This document shows positions 42,559 to 51,211 of a stretch of DNA of 64,000 bases, piece after piece (position 1 is the stretch's first letter; every line of letters begins with the position of its first letter). A program made the position numbers and the translations under genes. Where the stretch lies: positions 1 through 64,000 of the forward strand of contig NZ_LPXO01000001.1 in NCBI RefSeq assembly GCF_001482405.1. The letters are read 5' to 3'. This stretch comes from Pseudoponticoccus marisrubri. Lineage in GTDB: Bacteria; Pseudomonadota; Alphaproteobacteria; Rhodobacterales; Rhodobacteraceae. The notes beneath the pieces are model-generated. The model did not search any database, was not told where the DNA came from, and saw nothing but the letters and a program-made list of their open reading frames with translations.

Positions 42559-42764
42559 GGCGCGCCTCTTACCCCGCCACCGCGCCGACCGCAAACCGGC
42601 CGGGCCCGCCCGTACCACGCGCCGCGGCGGCGGGCGGGGGTGGGCGGGCGGGACGCCTGCCGCCGCGGCGCCCTGCCCGCCTGCGCGCGATTTCCGCCGC
42701 GCGCCCACTGGCCCCGCATCGCATCAGCCCTTAAGTTGCGGGCGAACAGCCCGAAAGGCGCACC

Positions 42765-44192
42765 ATGGTCATAGGCACGATCGCCGACACGCTCACCCGC
42801 GGGATGGAGAACATCACCGGCACGGTCTCGGAAACCTTCCTGGAACCCACCATCCGGCTGGGGGTGACCGGGCTGGCGCGGGCCGGCAAGACTGTCTTCA
42901 TCACCTCGCTGGTCGCCAACATGATGGACCGCGCCCGCATGACCGGGCTGGTGGCGCAATCCGAGGGGCGGATCCTGTCGGCTTTCCTGCAGCCCCAGCC
43001 CGACGACACGCTGCCGCGCTTCGACTACGAGGATCACCTCGCCGCGCTCACCGCGCGCACCCCGCGCTGGCCGGACAGCACCCGCTCGGTCTCGGAGCTG
43101 CGCCTGTCGCTGCGGATCCGGCCCAACGGGCTGCTGGCCGGGCTGCAGGGGCCGCGCACGCTGCATCTCGACATCGTGGACTATCCCGGTGAATGGCTGC
43201 TCGATCTCGGCCTGCTCGACCGCTCCTACGCCGAATGGTCCGAGACCATGCTGGCGCGCATGGAAAACCGCCCAGGCGGCGACGCCTTCCTGCAGATGGC
43301 CACGACCGAGGCCGCGGCGCAGAAACTCGACGAGACCGCCGCCCGCCGGCTCTCGGATGCCTACACGCAGGCGCTGCGCAGCGCGCGGGAGGCCGGGTTC
43401 TCGGATTGCTCGCCGGGCCGTTTCCTGCTGCCGGGCGAACTCGAGGGCTCGCCGGTGCTGACCTTCGCGCCGCTGCCGCCGCAGGACCGGCCCGACCGCC
43501 GCAGCCTCTGGCGCGAGTTCGAGCGCCGCTACGACGCCTACAAGGCGCGCGTGGTCAAACCCTTCTTCCGCGACCATTTCAGCCGCATCGACCGGCAGAT
43601 CGTGCTGGTCGACGCGCTGGGGGCGATCCATGCCGGCCCGCGCGCCATGGAGGACCTGCGCCAGACGCTGGCCGACATCCTGACCGCCTTCCGCCCCGGC
43701 GCCAATGCCTTCCTCAGCCAGCTGCTGTTGGGCAAGCGGGTCGAGAAGATCCTCTTTGCCGCGACCAAGGCCGACCACCTGCACCACACCCAGCATGCCC
43801 AGCTGACCGCCATCATGGAGGCGTTGACCCGCGAGGCCCGCGACCGCGCCCGCTTTGCCGGGGCCGAGACGCAGGCCCTGTCGCTGGCCGCGCTGCGCGC
43901 CACGACCGAGCAGATGGTGCCGCATGACGGGCGCGAGCTGCCCTGCGTGCGCGGCACGCTGCTGGAGCCCGATGGCAGACGCGGCCGCCACGCCGCCTTC
44001 TATCCCGGCGCCCTGCCCGAGGATCCCGGCGCCCTGCTGGGGCCGGCGCGTTCGGGCGCCGAGGCCTGGCTCGACGCGGATTACCAGGTCATGAGCTTTG
44101 CGCCGGCGTCGCTCACCCTGAAACCGGGCGAGGGCCCGCCGCATATCCGGCTCGACCGGGCCACGCAGTTCCTGATCGGAGACCGGCTGTGA
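42765..44192 (+). CDS. ycjX: YcjX-family GTPase
   Basis: A 475-residue protein with Walker A GLARAGKT (36-43), a long insertion with DYPGEWLLDLGLL (DxxG-like), and G4-like ATKADHLHH. These define YcjX (DUF463), a stress-linked GTPase of unclear role. GTG of the next gene overlaps its stop (44189-44192). A YcjF homologue follows after that, mirroring the enterobacterial ycjX-ycjF pair, but with a GNAT gene inserted. Confidence 0.92.
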   Translation: MVIGTIADTLTRGMENITGTVSETFLEPTIRLGVTGLARAGKTVFITSLVANMMDRARMTGLVAQSEGRILSAFLQPQPDDTLPRFDYEDHLAALTARTPRWPDSTRSVSELRLSLRIRPNGLLAGLQGPRTLHLDIVDYPGEWLLDLGLLDRSYAEWSETMLARMENRPGGDAFLQMATTEAAAQKLDETAARRLSDAYTQALRSAREAGFSDCSPGRFLLPGELEGSPVLTFAPLPPQDRPDRRSLWREFERRYDAYKARVVKPFFRDHFSRIDRQIVLVDALGAIHAGPRAMEDLRQTLADILTAFRPGANAFLSQLLLGKRVEKILFAATKADHLHHTQHAQLTAIMEALTREARDRARFAGAETQALSLAALRATTEQMVPHDGRELPCVRGTLLEPDGRRGRHAAFYPGALPEDPGALLGPARSGAEAWLDADYQVMSFAPASLTLKPGEGPPHIRLDRATQFLIGDRL

Positions 44193-44803
44193 TCGCCCTG
44201 CGCCCCGCCCGCAGCACCGATGCCGGCAAGCTGGGCGAGATGATCACCCGCGCCGTGGCGGCGCATGACTGGAAGCCCGTGCTGCATACCGGGGCCGAGG
44301 ACATCGCCCATGCCGGCCGGCTGATCGATCGCGGCTGGGTGACCGTGGCGGTGGACGCCGATGACCGCGTGGCCGGCTTCCTTGCCCGCGAAGGCGGCTA
44401 TATCCACGCGCTCTTCGTCGCCCCGCAGGCCCAGGGCAAGGGGGCGGGAACGGCGCTGATCGCGCAGGCCAAGCGCGACTGCGACCGGCTCGAGCTCTGG
44501 ACCTTCCAGGCCAATCGCGGCGCGCGCCGCTTCTACGAGCGCGAGGGCTTTGCCGAGGCCGAGCGCAGCGACGGCGCCCGGAACGAGGAAGGCCTGCCCG
44601 ATATCCGCTTCACATGGGCGGCCGGACAGGACGCGGTGCGGGACACGGCGCCCGGGGAAGCGGGGGCTGGCAACGCCGCGGCCGGGCCGGACGCGGCGCC
44701 CTCCGACCCCGCTGGAGATCCGGCCGACCGCGCGCCGACACCCGCAGCCTCAAGCGCAACCGCCCCGTCCGGACCGGCCGGCGCCACGGAGACACCAGAA
44801 TGA
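44189..44803 (+). CDS. GNAT-family N-acetyltransferase with disordered C-terminal tail
   Basis: The 204-residue product starts at GTG 44189. A compact GNAT domain (about 1-145) has the acetyl-CoA loop VAPQAQGKGAGTAL and a final beta-strand FYEREGFAEAERSDG. The last 60 residues are Ala/Pro/Gly/Asp-rich, low complexity, probably disordered. Overlaps at both ends (GTGA with ycjX, ATGA with ycjF at 44800-44803) lock it in one operon with ycjX and ycjF. Its substrate could be a component of that envelope stress unit, by context only. Confidence 0.83.
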   Translation: MIALRPARSTDAGKLGEMITRAVAAHDWKPVLHTGAEDIAHAGRLIDRGWVTVAVDADDRVAGFLAREGGYIHALFVAPQAQGKGAGTALIAQAKRDCDRLELWTFQANRGARRFYEREGFAEAERSDGARNEEGLPDIRFTWAAGQDAVRDTAPGEAGAGNAAAGPDAAPSDPAGDPADRAPTPAASSATAPSGPAGATETPE

Positions 44804-45810
44804 CCGACCGCCAGGGCCCCGTATTGATCGAACTCGACGGTGACACCGCGGCGCCCGGCCCGGCCGAGGCGCCGCCCGTGCCCGAACCCGACGCCCCGGT
44901 GCCGCCGCGCGGGCAGGCCATGGCCACGGTCGCGGCGCTCTCGTCGCGCCCGCCCTCGCGGCTGGCGCGCTGGTTCTGGCGGCTGCTGGCGGTGCTGGTG
45001 ACCACGCTGGTCTCGATCGCGGCCTGGTCGCTGGCCACCTCGCTCATCGCGTCGAACCCGCTGCTGGGCTGGGCCGTGGCCGCGCTGATGGCCGCCTTCG
45101 TGCTGGTCTGCGTGCTGATCGCGATCAAGGAGATCGCGGCCTTCTCGCGCCTGTCGCGGATCGACGCGCTGCACCATGCCGCCGAGACGGTGCTGGCCGA
45201 TGACGACCTGGCGGGGGCGCGCAAGCTGGTGGTGCAGCTCGACGCGCTCTATGCCGGGCGCGAGGACACGCGCTGGGGCCGCGAGAAACTGGCCGAGCGG
45301 CGCGACGAGATCTTCGATGCGGCGGGGCTTCTGGGCCATGCCGAGACGGCGCTGCTGGCGCCGCTCGACCGCGCCGCGCAGGCCGAAGTCGAAGCCGCCG
45401 CCCGGCAGGTCGCCACGGTGACCGCGCTGGTGCCGCTGGCGCTGGCCGACGTGGCCGCGGCCTTCAGCGCCAACCTGCGCATGATCCGCCGGATTGCCGA
45501 GATCTATGGCGGGCGCTCCGGCACGCTGGGCAACTGGCGGCTGACGCGGGCGGTGATGTCGCACCTGGTGGCCACCGGCGCGGTGGCGGTGGGTGACGAC
45601 ATGCTGGAGCCCGTGCTGGGCGGCGGCATCCTGGCCAAGCTGTCGCGCCGCTTCGGCGAGGGGATGGTGAACGGCGCGCTGACCGCGCGGGTCGGGGTCG
45701 CGGCCATGGAGGTCTGCCGCCCGCTGCCCTTCGGCACCAAGAAGCGTCCCTCGGTGCGGGCGATCATCCGCAGCGCGCTCAGCGGGCTTGTCCTCTCCGA
45801 CCGCGACTGA
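44800..45810 (+). CDS. ycjF: YcjF/TIGR01620-family membrane protein (DUF697)
   Basis: The 336-residue protein has a disordered Pro/Glu N-terminus, two transmembrane helices (about 62-88, 88-112: LLAVLVTTLVSIAAWSLATSLI; WAVAALMAAFVLVCVLIAI) and a C-terminal DUF697-like domain with TALVPLALADVAAAF and RIAEIYGGRSG. In enterobacteria ycjF follows ycjX. The ATG overlaps the GNAT stop. The stop is followed 5 bp later by the palindrome cluster at 45816. Confidence 0.88.
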   Translation: MTDRQGPVLIELDGDTAAPGPAEAPPVPEPDAPVPPRGQAMATVAALSSRPPSRLARWFWRLLAVLVTTLVSIAAWSLATSLIASNPLLGWAVAALMAAFVLVCVLIAIKEIAAFSRLSRIDALHHAAETVLADDDLAGARKLVVQLDALYAGREDTRWGREKLAERRDEIFDAAGLLGHAETALLAPLDRAAQAEVEAAARQVATVTALVPLALADVAAAFSANLRMIRRIAEIYGGRSGTLGNWRLTRAVMSHLVATGAVAVGDDMLEPVLGGGILAKLSRRFGEGMVNGALTARVGVAAMEVCRPLPFGTKKRPSVRAIIRSALSGLVLSDRD

Positions 45811-45815
45811 CGGCG

Positions 45816-45909
45816 GGAACGCCCTTCGAAGGGCGTTCCGTCAACGCGTTTGCAAACGCGTTGGGACGCGGTTTCGAAACCGCGTAGGCAAGCCGCTTCG
45901 AAGCGGCTT
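45816..45909. repeat. Cluster of four perfect palindromes (cluster 1)
   Basis: Four perfect palindromes follow each other with centres 25, 23 and 24 bp apart. They are 24 bp at 45816-45839 (half GGAACGCCCTTC), 22 bp at 45842-45863 (half CAACGCGTTTG), 20 bp at 45866-45885 (half ACGCGGTTTC) and 20 bp at 45890-45909 (half AAGCCGCTTC). Each has a TTCGAA or TTTGCAAA core and GC-rich arms, but their sequences differ. Every base is paired up to the ends, which random or decaying DNA would not keep. The last one recurs exactly in cluster 2 (55147-55168). The cluster begins 5 bp past the ycjF stop. Confidence 0.9.
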
Positions 45910-45912
45910 CCC

Positions 45913-45925
45913 CCGGCCCGGGCGG
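45913..45925. repeat. 13-bp motif CCGGCCCGGGCGG shared with palindrome cluster 2
   Basis: The same 13 bases appear in inverted orientation at 55054-55066, again next to the palindromes. This supports a common element rather than chance palindromes. Confidence 0.65.
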
Positions 45926-45927
45926 CT

Positions 45928-45957
45928 CCGGCAGGTCCGGAATGCCGGACCTGCCGG
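45928..45957 (+). terminator. Long hairpin after the palindrome cluster
   Basis: CCGGCAGGTCCGG (45928-45940) and CCGGACCTGCCGG (45945-45957) form a perfect 13-bp stem with an AATG loop. It lies between the palindromes and the DUF2339 gene (start 46006). It has no T-run, so it may be a processing or stability signal as well as a terminator. Confidence 0.6.
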
Positions 45958-46005
45958 CACGCTGCGATCGGGTCTACCCTCGCGCCGAGGTCATGAGGTC
46001 CCCTG

Positions 46006-48717
46006 ATGGAAGCTCTTTTCGTACTGCTCGGTGTCGTGCTGCTGGCCACCCCCGTCGCGGTGGTGGTCCTGGTCATCGCCCATCTGCGCCTGCGCAGGGC
46101 CCTGCGCGACATGCAGGCCCGGCTGGCCTCCTTGGAGGGGTGGGACGCGGCCGCCGCAACGCCAGACCCGGCCCCCGTTTCCGCTGCAACGCCCGACTCT
46201 GCGCCCGCCGCGGCGGAGCCCGTCGCTCCCAAACCGCCCATGCCGCAAGCTAATGCCGCGCCCGCTGCGGCCAAGGCCCCGACTGGCGCGGTGGTGCTCC
46301 GTGCCGACCGGTTGGACGCGCTGGGGCGCTGGCTGCGCGAGAACTGGTTCTACGCCGCCGCGGCCCTGTCGTTGGCGCTGGCGGGGATCTTCCTCGTGCA
46401 ATACGGGGTCGAGACGGGCCTGCTGACCCCGCCGGCGCGGGTCGCCGCGGCGCTGGGATTCGGCGCGCTGCTGATCGCGGGGGGCGAGGTGATTCGCCGG
46501 CGCGGCGGCGACGGGCCCGACAGCGCCACGGCCTACCTGCCCTCGGTCCTCTCCGGGGCGGGGCTGGTGTCGCTGATGGGCGGCGTTCTGGCCGCGCGGC
46601 TGCTCTATGACCTCGTGGCCCCGGGCCCGGCGCTGGCGGCGCTGTTTGCCATCGCGCTGGCGGGGCTGGTGCTGGGCTGGCGGCACGGGCCGCTTCTGGC
46701 CGCGATCGGGCTGGGTGGTGGCATGGCCGCGCCCTTCCTCGTGGGCGGGCAGACCGACCGTCCGGAATGGCTGCTGCTTTATTTCGCGCTGCTCACCGCG
46801 CTGGGGCTGGGGATCGACACGCTGCGCCGCTGGGCCTGGATCTCGGCGCTGGCGCTGGTGCTGGGCTTCGCCGCCGGCTGGCTGCTGGTGCTCGGCGGCG
46901 CAGATAGCGCGCTGCGGGCGGGCTTTGCCGTCTATGCCGCGGCGCTGGTGCTGATGGCGACGCTGATCCCGGCGCGCGCGCTGACGCCCGATCACGCCGA
47001 ACCCATGGTGAGCGAGGCGCTGCTGCGCCACGAGACCGTGGGCTGGCCCATCTTTCCGCTGCGCCTGTCCATGGCGGCGCTGCTGGGGGCCTGCCTGCCG
47101 CTGCTCTACGCGGCCGCGCAGGCGCCCGTGACCTGGTGGATCGCGCTGGCGCTGGCCGCCGGGCTGGCCGCGCTCTTCGCGCTGTGGTCGGAGCGCGCGC
47201 CGGGCCTGCAGGATCACGCCCTGCCCCCGGCGCTGGTGCTGCTGGCGCTCATCGCCGCGCCCGAGCTGAACCGGCCGGTGCTGGAGGCGCTGCGCGATGG
47301 GCTGGCGGCGCTGGAGGGCCAGACCGAGACGCGCCTGCCGCGCGAGATCACGCTGGTCCTGCTGGCCGCGCTGGTGCCTGCACTGGCTGCCTTCCGCCGG
47401 GCCTTGCAGCCGGGGCGTTTCGGGCTGTTCTGGGCCGGGGCGGCGACGCTGCTGGCGCCGCTTGCCGGTCTTGCGCTGGAGCTTTCATGGCAGCCCGCCG
47501 CGCTGATCGGGGCCTGGCCCTGGGCGCTGCACGCGCTGGCGCTGGCGGCGCTGCTGTCGGGCATGGCGGGGCGCATTGCCCGAGCCGACGGCACCGACCG
47601 GACCCGCGCCGCGCTGGCAGCCGTGGCCGCGCTGGCCTCCTTGGCCTTCGCGCTGACCGTGATCCTGACCGAGGCCGCGCTGACACTGGCGCTGGCGGCG
47701 ACCGTGGTGGCCGCCGCCGCGCTGGATCGGCGCTTCGACCTGCCGTTGATGACCGGCTATATCGCCGCCGGCATCGTCGCGCTGGGGGTGCGGCTGGTGG
47801 CCGATCCCGGGCTGGGCTGGGCGACATCCGCCCCGGTGCTCGAGATGCTGGCCGCCTATGGCGGCACGCTGGCGGCGCTTCTGGCGGCGCTCTGGCTGAT
47901 CGGGCCGCGCCCGCGCCCGCGCGCCCGGATCTTCCTCGAAAGCGCCGCCTGGTCGGTGGGCGGCATGACGCTGAGCCTGATCCTCTACCACGTGATCGAG
48001 GCCTTTACCGGCCACGCGCCGGGAATGGCGCATTGGGTGCTGGGCCTGCATGGCGCGATCTGGGCCGCGCTGGCGCTGGCCCAGCTGGAGCGGTTGCGCC
48101 TCGGCGGCTGGCTGATCTGGCTGCGCGCCGGGCTGGCCGCGCTCTTCGGGCTGATCGCGCTGATCACGCTGGGCCTGGCGGCCAGCCTCGGCAACCCGCT
48201 GCTGGCCGCGCAGGAGATCACCGGGCCACTGATGCTGAACACGCTGGCGCCAGCCTACCTGCTGCCCGGGCTGGTGATCGGGCTGGGCGCGCTGCGCCTG
48301 TCCACCCTGCCCCGCGCGCTGCGAATCGCGCTGGCGGCCGTCGCGGGCCTGCTGGTCGTGGGCTGGGCCGGGCTGGCGCTGCGCCATGGCTGGCGCGGCA
48401 GCGAGGCGATGCTCTACACCAGCGGCACCACCCAGCCCGAGCTCTATTCCTACACGGTGGCGCTGCTGCTGGCCGGGGCCGGGCTGTTCTGGCAGGCGCT
48501 GGCGCGCCGCTCGGCCCCGCTGCGCCGCGCGGGCGTTCTGGTGATCGGGCTGGCCGTGGCCAAGGTGTTCCTGGTCGACATCGCGGGGCTGGCCGGGCTG
48601 GTGCGGGTCTTCTCCTTCCTGCTGCTGGGCCTGTCGCTGGCCGGGCTGGCCTGGCTGAACCGCTGGGCGCAGGGCGCGGGGCCGGAGGCTGACCCGGCGT
48701 CGCGCGACCCAGTTTGA
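46006..48717 (+). CDS. DUF2339 giant membrane protein
   Basis: The 903-residue inner-membrane protein has an N-terminal helix plus a Pro/Ala linker (about 45-95), then some 20 or more hydrophobic segments. The blocks RADRLDALGRWLRENWFYAAAALSLALAGIFLVQYG and GWRHGPLLAAIGLGGGMAAPFLVGG are typical of DUF2339, sometimes described as integral membrane sensory-like proteins of unknown role. No catalytic residues are seen. Upstream is the palindrome cluster; the next gene is the VIT-like protein. Confidence 0.85.
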   Translation: MEALFVLLGVVLLATPVAVVVLVIAHLRLRRALRDMQARLASLEGWDAAAATPDPAPVSAATPDSAPAAAEPVAPKPPMPQANAAPAAAKAPTGAVVLRADRLDALGRWLRENWFYAAAALSLALAGIFLVQYGVETGLLTPPARVAAALGFGALLIAGGEVIRRRGGDGPDSATAYLPSVLSGAGLVSLMGGVLAARLLYDLVAPGPALAALFAIALAGLVLGWRHGPLLAAIGLGGGMAAPFLVGGQTDRPEWLLLYFALLTALGLGIDTLRRWAWISALALVLGFAAGWLLVLGGADSALRAGFAVYAAALVLMATLIPARALTPDHAEPMVSEALLRHETVGWPIFPLRLSMAALLGACLPLLYAAAQAPVTWWIALALAAGLAALFALWSERAPGLQDHALPPALVLLALIAAPELNRPVLEALRDGLAALEGQTETRLPREITLVLLAALVPALAAFRRALQPGRFGLFWAGAATLLAPLAGLALELSWQPAALIGAWPWALHALALAALLSGMAGRIARADGTDRTRAALAAVAALASLAFALTVILTEAALTLALAATVVAAAALDRRFDLPLMTGYIAAGIVALGVRLVADPGLGWATSAPVLEMLAAYGGTLAALLAALWLIGPRPRPRARIFLESAAWSVGGMTLSLILYHVIEAFTGHAPGMAHWVLGLHGAIWAALALAQLERLRLGGWLIWLRAGLAALFGLIALITLGLAASLGNPLLAAQEITGPLMLNTLAPAYLLPGLVIGLGALRLSTLPRALRIALAAVAGLLVVGWAGLALRHGWRGSEAMLYTSGTTQPELYSYTVALLLAGAGLFWQALARRSAPLRRAGVLVIGLAVAKVFLVDIAGLAGLVRVFSFLLLGLSLAGLAWLNRWAQGAGPEADPASRDPV

Positions 48718-48775
48718 TCCAGCGCATGGCGCATCGGCCACGACCCCGCTTGAGTGGCGCAAAGGGAGCCACGCC

Positions 48776-49495
48776 ATGCAGGATCTGCCCGAGCACGGCC
48801 ACAGCCAGGCCGAGATCGACGACCGCCTGTCCCGCCCGCCGGGGCGGGGCGATTTGCGCGACGTGGTCTATGGCGCCATCGACGGGGCGGTGACCACCTT
48901 TGCCATCGTCGCGGGCGTGGCGGGCGCCGGGCTGTCGCCCTTTGTCATCGTGGCGCTGGGGCTGGCCAACGTGCTGGCCGACGGCTTTTCCATGGCCGCG
49001 GGCAACTACTCGGCCACCAAGGCCGAGCTGGACGACATCAGCCGGCTGCGCGCCGTCGAGGAACGGCATATCCGGCTGGACCCCGAAGGCGAGCGGCGCG
49101 AGCTGCGCACGATCCTGGCCAACAAGGGGCTGTCGGGCCCGACGCTGGAGGCGGCGGTGGACCAGATCGCCGCGCGGCGCGACTCGTGGATCGCCGAGAT
49201 GATGCAGGGGGAATACGGGCTGGGCCCCACCGACCCGCACCCGCTGCGCGCCGCGCTGGTGACCTTTGCCGCCTTCCTCGTGGCGGGGATGATCCCGCTT
49301 CTGCCCTTCGTACTGGGCATCGGCGAGGCCTTCTTCCTGTCTTCGGCCCTGACGCTGGCGGCCTTCTTCGCCATCGGCACGCTCAAGAGCCACTGGTCGC
49401 TGTCGCCCTGGTGGCGCTCGGGGGCCGAGACGCTGGCCATCGGCGGCGCGGCGGCGGGAATCGCTTACGGGGTGGGCACGCTCTTCACGGTCTGA
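48776..49495 (+). CDS. VIT1/CCC1-type transporter family protein
   Basis: The 239-residue protein has an early cytosolic segment (1-32), then YGAIDGAVTTFAIVAGVAGAGLSP and NVLADGFSMAAGNYSATKAE (VIT1-type first helices with the DGxVTTF motif). A helical metal-binding-like domain (about 80-150: RLRAVEERHIRLDPEGER, NKGLSGPTLEAAVDQIA) precedes three C-terminal transmembrane segments. Known VIT/CCC1 proteins import Fe2+ or Mn2+; this one lacks a proven substrate. ATG 48776 follows an AAAGGGAG site. Confidence 0.85.
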   Translation: MQDLPEHGHSQAEIDDRLSRPPGRGDLRDVVYGAIDGAVTTFAIVAGVAGAGLSPFVIVALGLANVLADGFSMAAGNYSATKAELDDISRLRAVEERHIRLDPEGERRELRTILANKGLSGPTLEAAVDQIAARRDSWIAEMMQGEYGLGPTDPHPLRAALVTFAAFLVAGMIPLLPFVLGIGEAFFLSSALTLAAFFAIGTLKSHWSLSPWWRSGAETLAIGGAAAGIAYGVGTLFTV

Positions 49496-49590
49496 GCCGG
49501 CGACAGGCGGGTATTCCGGACTGCGCGGGCGGCCGCGGCCGGGATAGCGTGACGGGACAGATCCCACGCATTTTTCCCGGAGCCCGTTTC

Positions 49591-49935
49591 ATGATCACCT
49601 ATTTTCCCGACGCGCTTGGCGCCGACCTGCTGCGCCTTCTGGGCGTGCTCGGCTTCCTGCTCTACGTGCTGCTCTACACCTCGCTGTCGCTGCGCTGGCT
49701 GCACTCGGACAGCATCCTGTATTTCTGCGGCAATATCTGCGCCGCCTCGATGGTGCTGATGAGCCTGACGCTGGATTTCAACCTCGCCGCCGCGCTGATC
49801 CAGATGTTCTGGATCGCCATGGGCATCCCCGCGATCCTGCTGCGGCTGGGGCGGATGCGCTCGGACCGCCGCGCCGACCGGCTCAGCGCAGCGACCCGGT
49901 GGGCGGCAACAGGTCGCCACACACCAGCCGAGTGA
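49591..49935 (+). CDS. CBU_0592-family small membrane protein
   Basis: The 114-residue protein has three or four hydrophobic helices (LRLLGVLGFLLYVLLYTSLSLRWL, LYFCGNICAASMVLMSLTL, AALIQMFWIAMGIPAILL) and a basic tail, matching CBU_0592-like proteins of unknown function. Its 3' end runs 53 bp into the convergent monooxygenase gene (49883-49935), an unusually long convergent overlap. Confidence 0.8.
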   Translation: MITYFPDALGADLLRLLGVLGFLLYVLLYTSLSLRWLHSDSILYFCGNICAASMVLMSLTLDFNLAAALIQMFWIAMGIPAILLRLGRMRSDRRADRLSAATRWAATGRHTPAE

Positions 49936-51064
49936 GCGTCCGCGGCAGCGGCGGCACGGTCGAGAGCGGGAACAGCACGCGGTCGCGCAGCCACGGCAGA
50001 ACCGTGCTGTCCGACTGGTATTGCGGCGTGAAGAGCCGGCTCATCAGCTGGTAGGTGCGCACGTGCCAGCGCCGCGCCCGGGCATAGCCCAGTGCGGCCA
50101 CCTGCGTGTCGCCCTGCGCCAGCCGCAGCGCCTGCGCCAGCGCCCAGGCGTCCAGCAACGCCATGTTCGCGCCCTGCCCCAGCTGAGGGCTGGCGCGGTG
50201 GGCCGCGTCGCCGATGAAGATCACCCCGTCGCGCATCGGCCGGCGCAGCGTGCCGTGGCTGTAGCGCGCCATGGTCATCTGGTCATGGTCGGTGATCTGC
50301 GCGACGAAGGGGGCGAAATCGGGCCAGAGCCGGCAGGCCTCGTCCCGCCAGTCCTGCAGCGGGCGGGCCTGCCAGTCGGCATGGGCCTCGGCCGGCAGCG
50401 ACCAGAAGATCGCCGCCTTGCGGCCGTCCTGCCCCGGCAGGCGGCCGACGGGCAGCACGCCCAGCATCCGGCAGGCGCGGCGATAGCGCTGGCGCAGCTC
50501 GTTGCGCGGCAGCCCGGCCTCGGGGCGCCAGTCCACCGTGGCCCAGAGCGCGCCATAGCCCAGCGGCCGCGCGCGCAGCGGCGACAGGCAGGAGCCCGCG
50601 CCGCTGGCATCGACGATCAGGTCGAAGGGCCCGGCCTCACCGCCGCCGGCAAAGCGCAAGCGCCGCTCGGTCGCGCCGATCACACGGTGCGCGGGCACGA
50701 TCCGGGCCCCGGCCTGCACAGCCACGTCATGCAGCGCCTGGAACAGCGCGGCGCGGTGGATGGCCAGGCCGAAACGCGGATCGCCGGGCGCGTCATAGGC
50801 CACGTCGAGCACGGGTCGGCCGGTCTCGGCCTCGTGGCCCAGCATCCGGTGGATCGGGTTGCCCAGTGCGCGGGCCGTGGCCCCGGCGCCAAGCGCGTCC
50901 AGCACCTCGAGCCCCACGGGCTGTACCACCAGCCCCGAGCCCACCGGCGCGGGCGCGTCGAACTGGTCGAACAGGTGCACGTTGTGGCCGTCCTGCCGCA
51001 GCGCGGCCGCCAGGGCCAGACCGCCGATCCCGGCCCCCGCGATGGCGATCTCGAGCGTCTTCAT
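49883..51064 (-). CDS. FAD-dependent monooxygenase (salicylate/kynurenine hydroxylase-like)
   Basis: The 393-residue flavoprotein has the FAD Rossmann motif GAGIGGLALAAAL (10-22), a DG-like motif region FDLIVDASGAGSCLS and the GD motif FIGDAAHRASPQLGQGANMALLDA near the C-terminus. It is a class A flavoprotein monooxygenase of the kind that hydroxylates aromatic or phenolic substrates. No adjacent catabolic genes reveal its substrate. The start MKTLEIAIAG at 51064 is preceded by AAAGGAGAC. Confidence 0.88.
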   Translation of the reverse strand: MKTLEIAIAGAGIGGLALAAALRQDGHNVHLFDQFDAPAPVGSGLVVQPVGLEVLDALGAGATARALGNPIHRMLGHEAETGRPVLDVAYDAPGDPRFGLAIHRAALFQALHDVAVQAGARIVPAHRVIGATERRLRFAGGGEAGPFDLIVDASGAGSCLSPLRARPLGYGALWATVDWRPEAGLPRNELRQRYRRACRMLGVLPVGRLPGQDGRKAAIFWSLPAEAHADWQARPLQDWRDEACRLWPDFAPFVAQITDHDQMTMARYSHGTLRRPMRDGVIFIGDAAHRASPQLGQGANMALLDAWALAQALRLAQGDTQVAALGYARARRWHVRTYQLMSRLFTPQYQSDSTVLPWLRDRVLFPLSTVPPLPRTLTRLVCGDLLPPTGSLR

Positions 51065-51160
51065 GCCTGTCTCCTTTGGCGACAGAGAACCCGCGCGGGC
51101 GCATCAGTGCAAGAGACGCGCTGCCGCAGGCGCGATGGCCGGGCGCCCGGAGCGGTCATG

Positions 51161-51188
51161 AAAAAGGCCGGGGCAGATCGCCCCGGCC
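51161..51188 (-). terminator. Intrinsic terminator of the 51212-51619 gene
   Basis: On the minus strand GGCCGGGGC pairs with GCCCCGGCC around a short loop and is followed by TTTTT (51161-51165 as AAAAA on +). It lies 24 bp past the stop at 51212. Confidence 0.85.
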
Positions 51189-51211
51189 TCTTCCCGGATT
51201 GCCGTGCCGGC

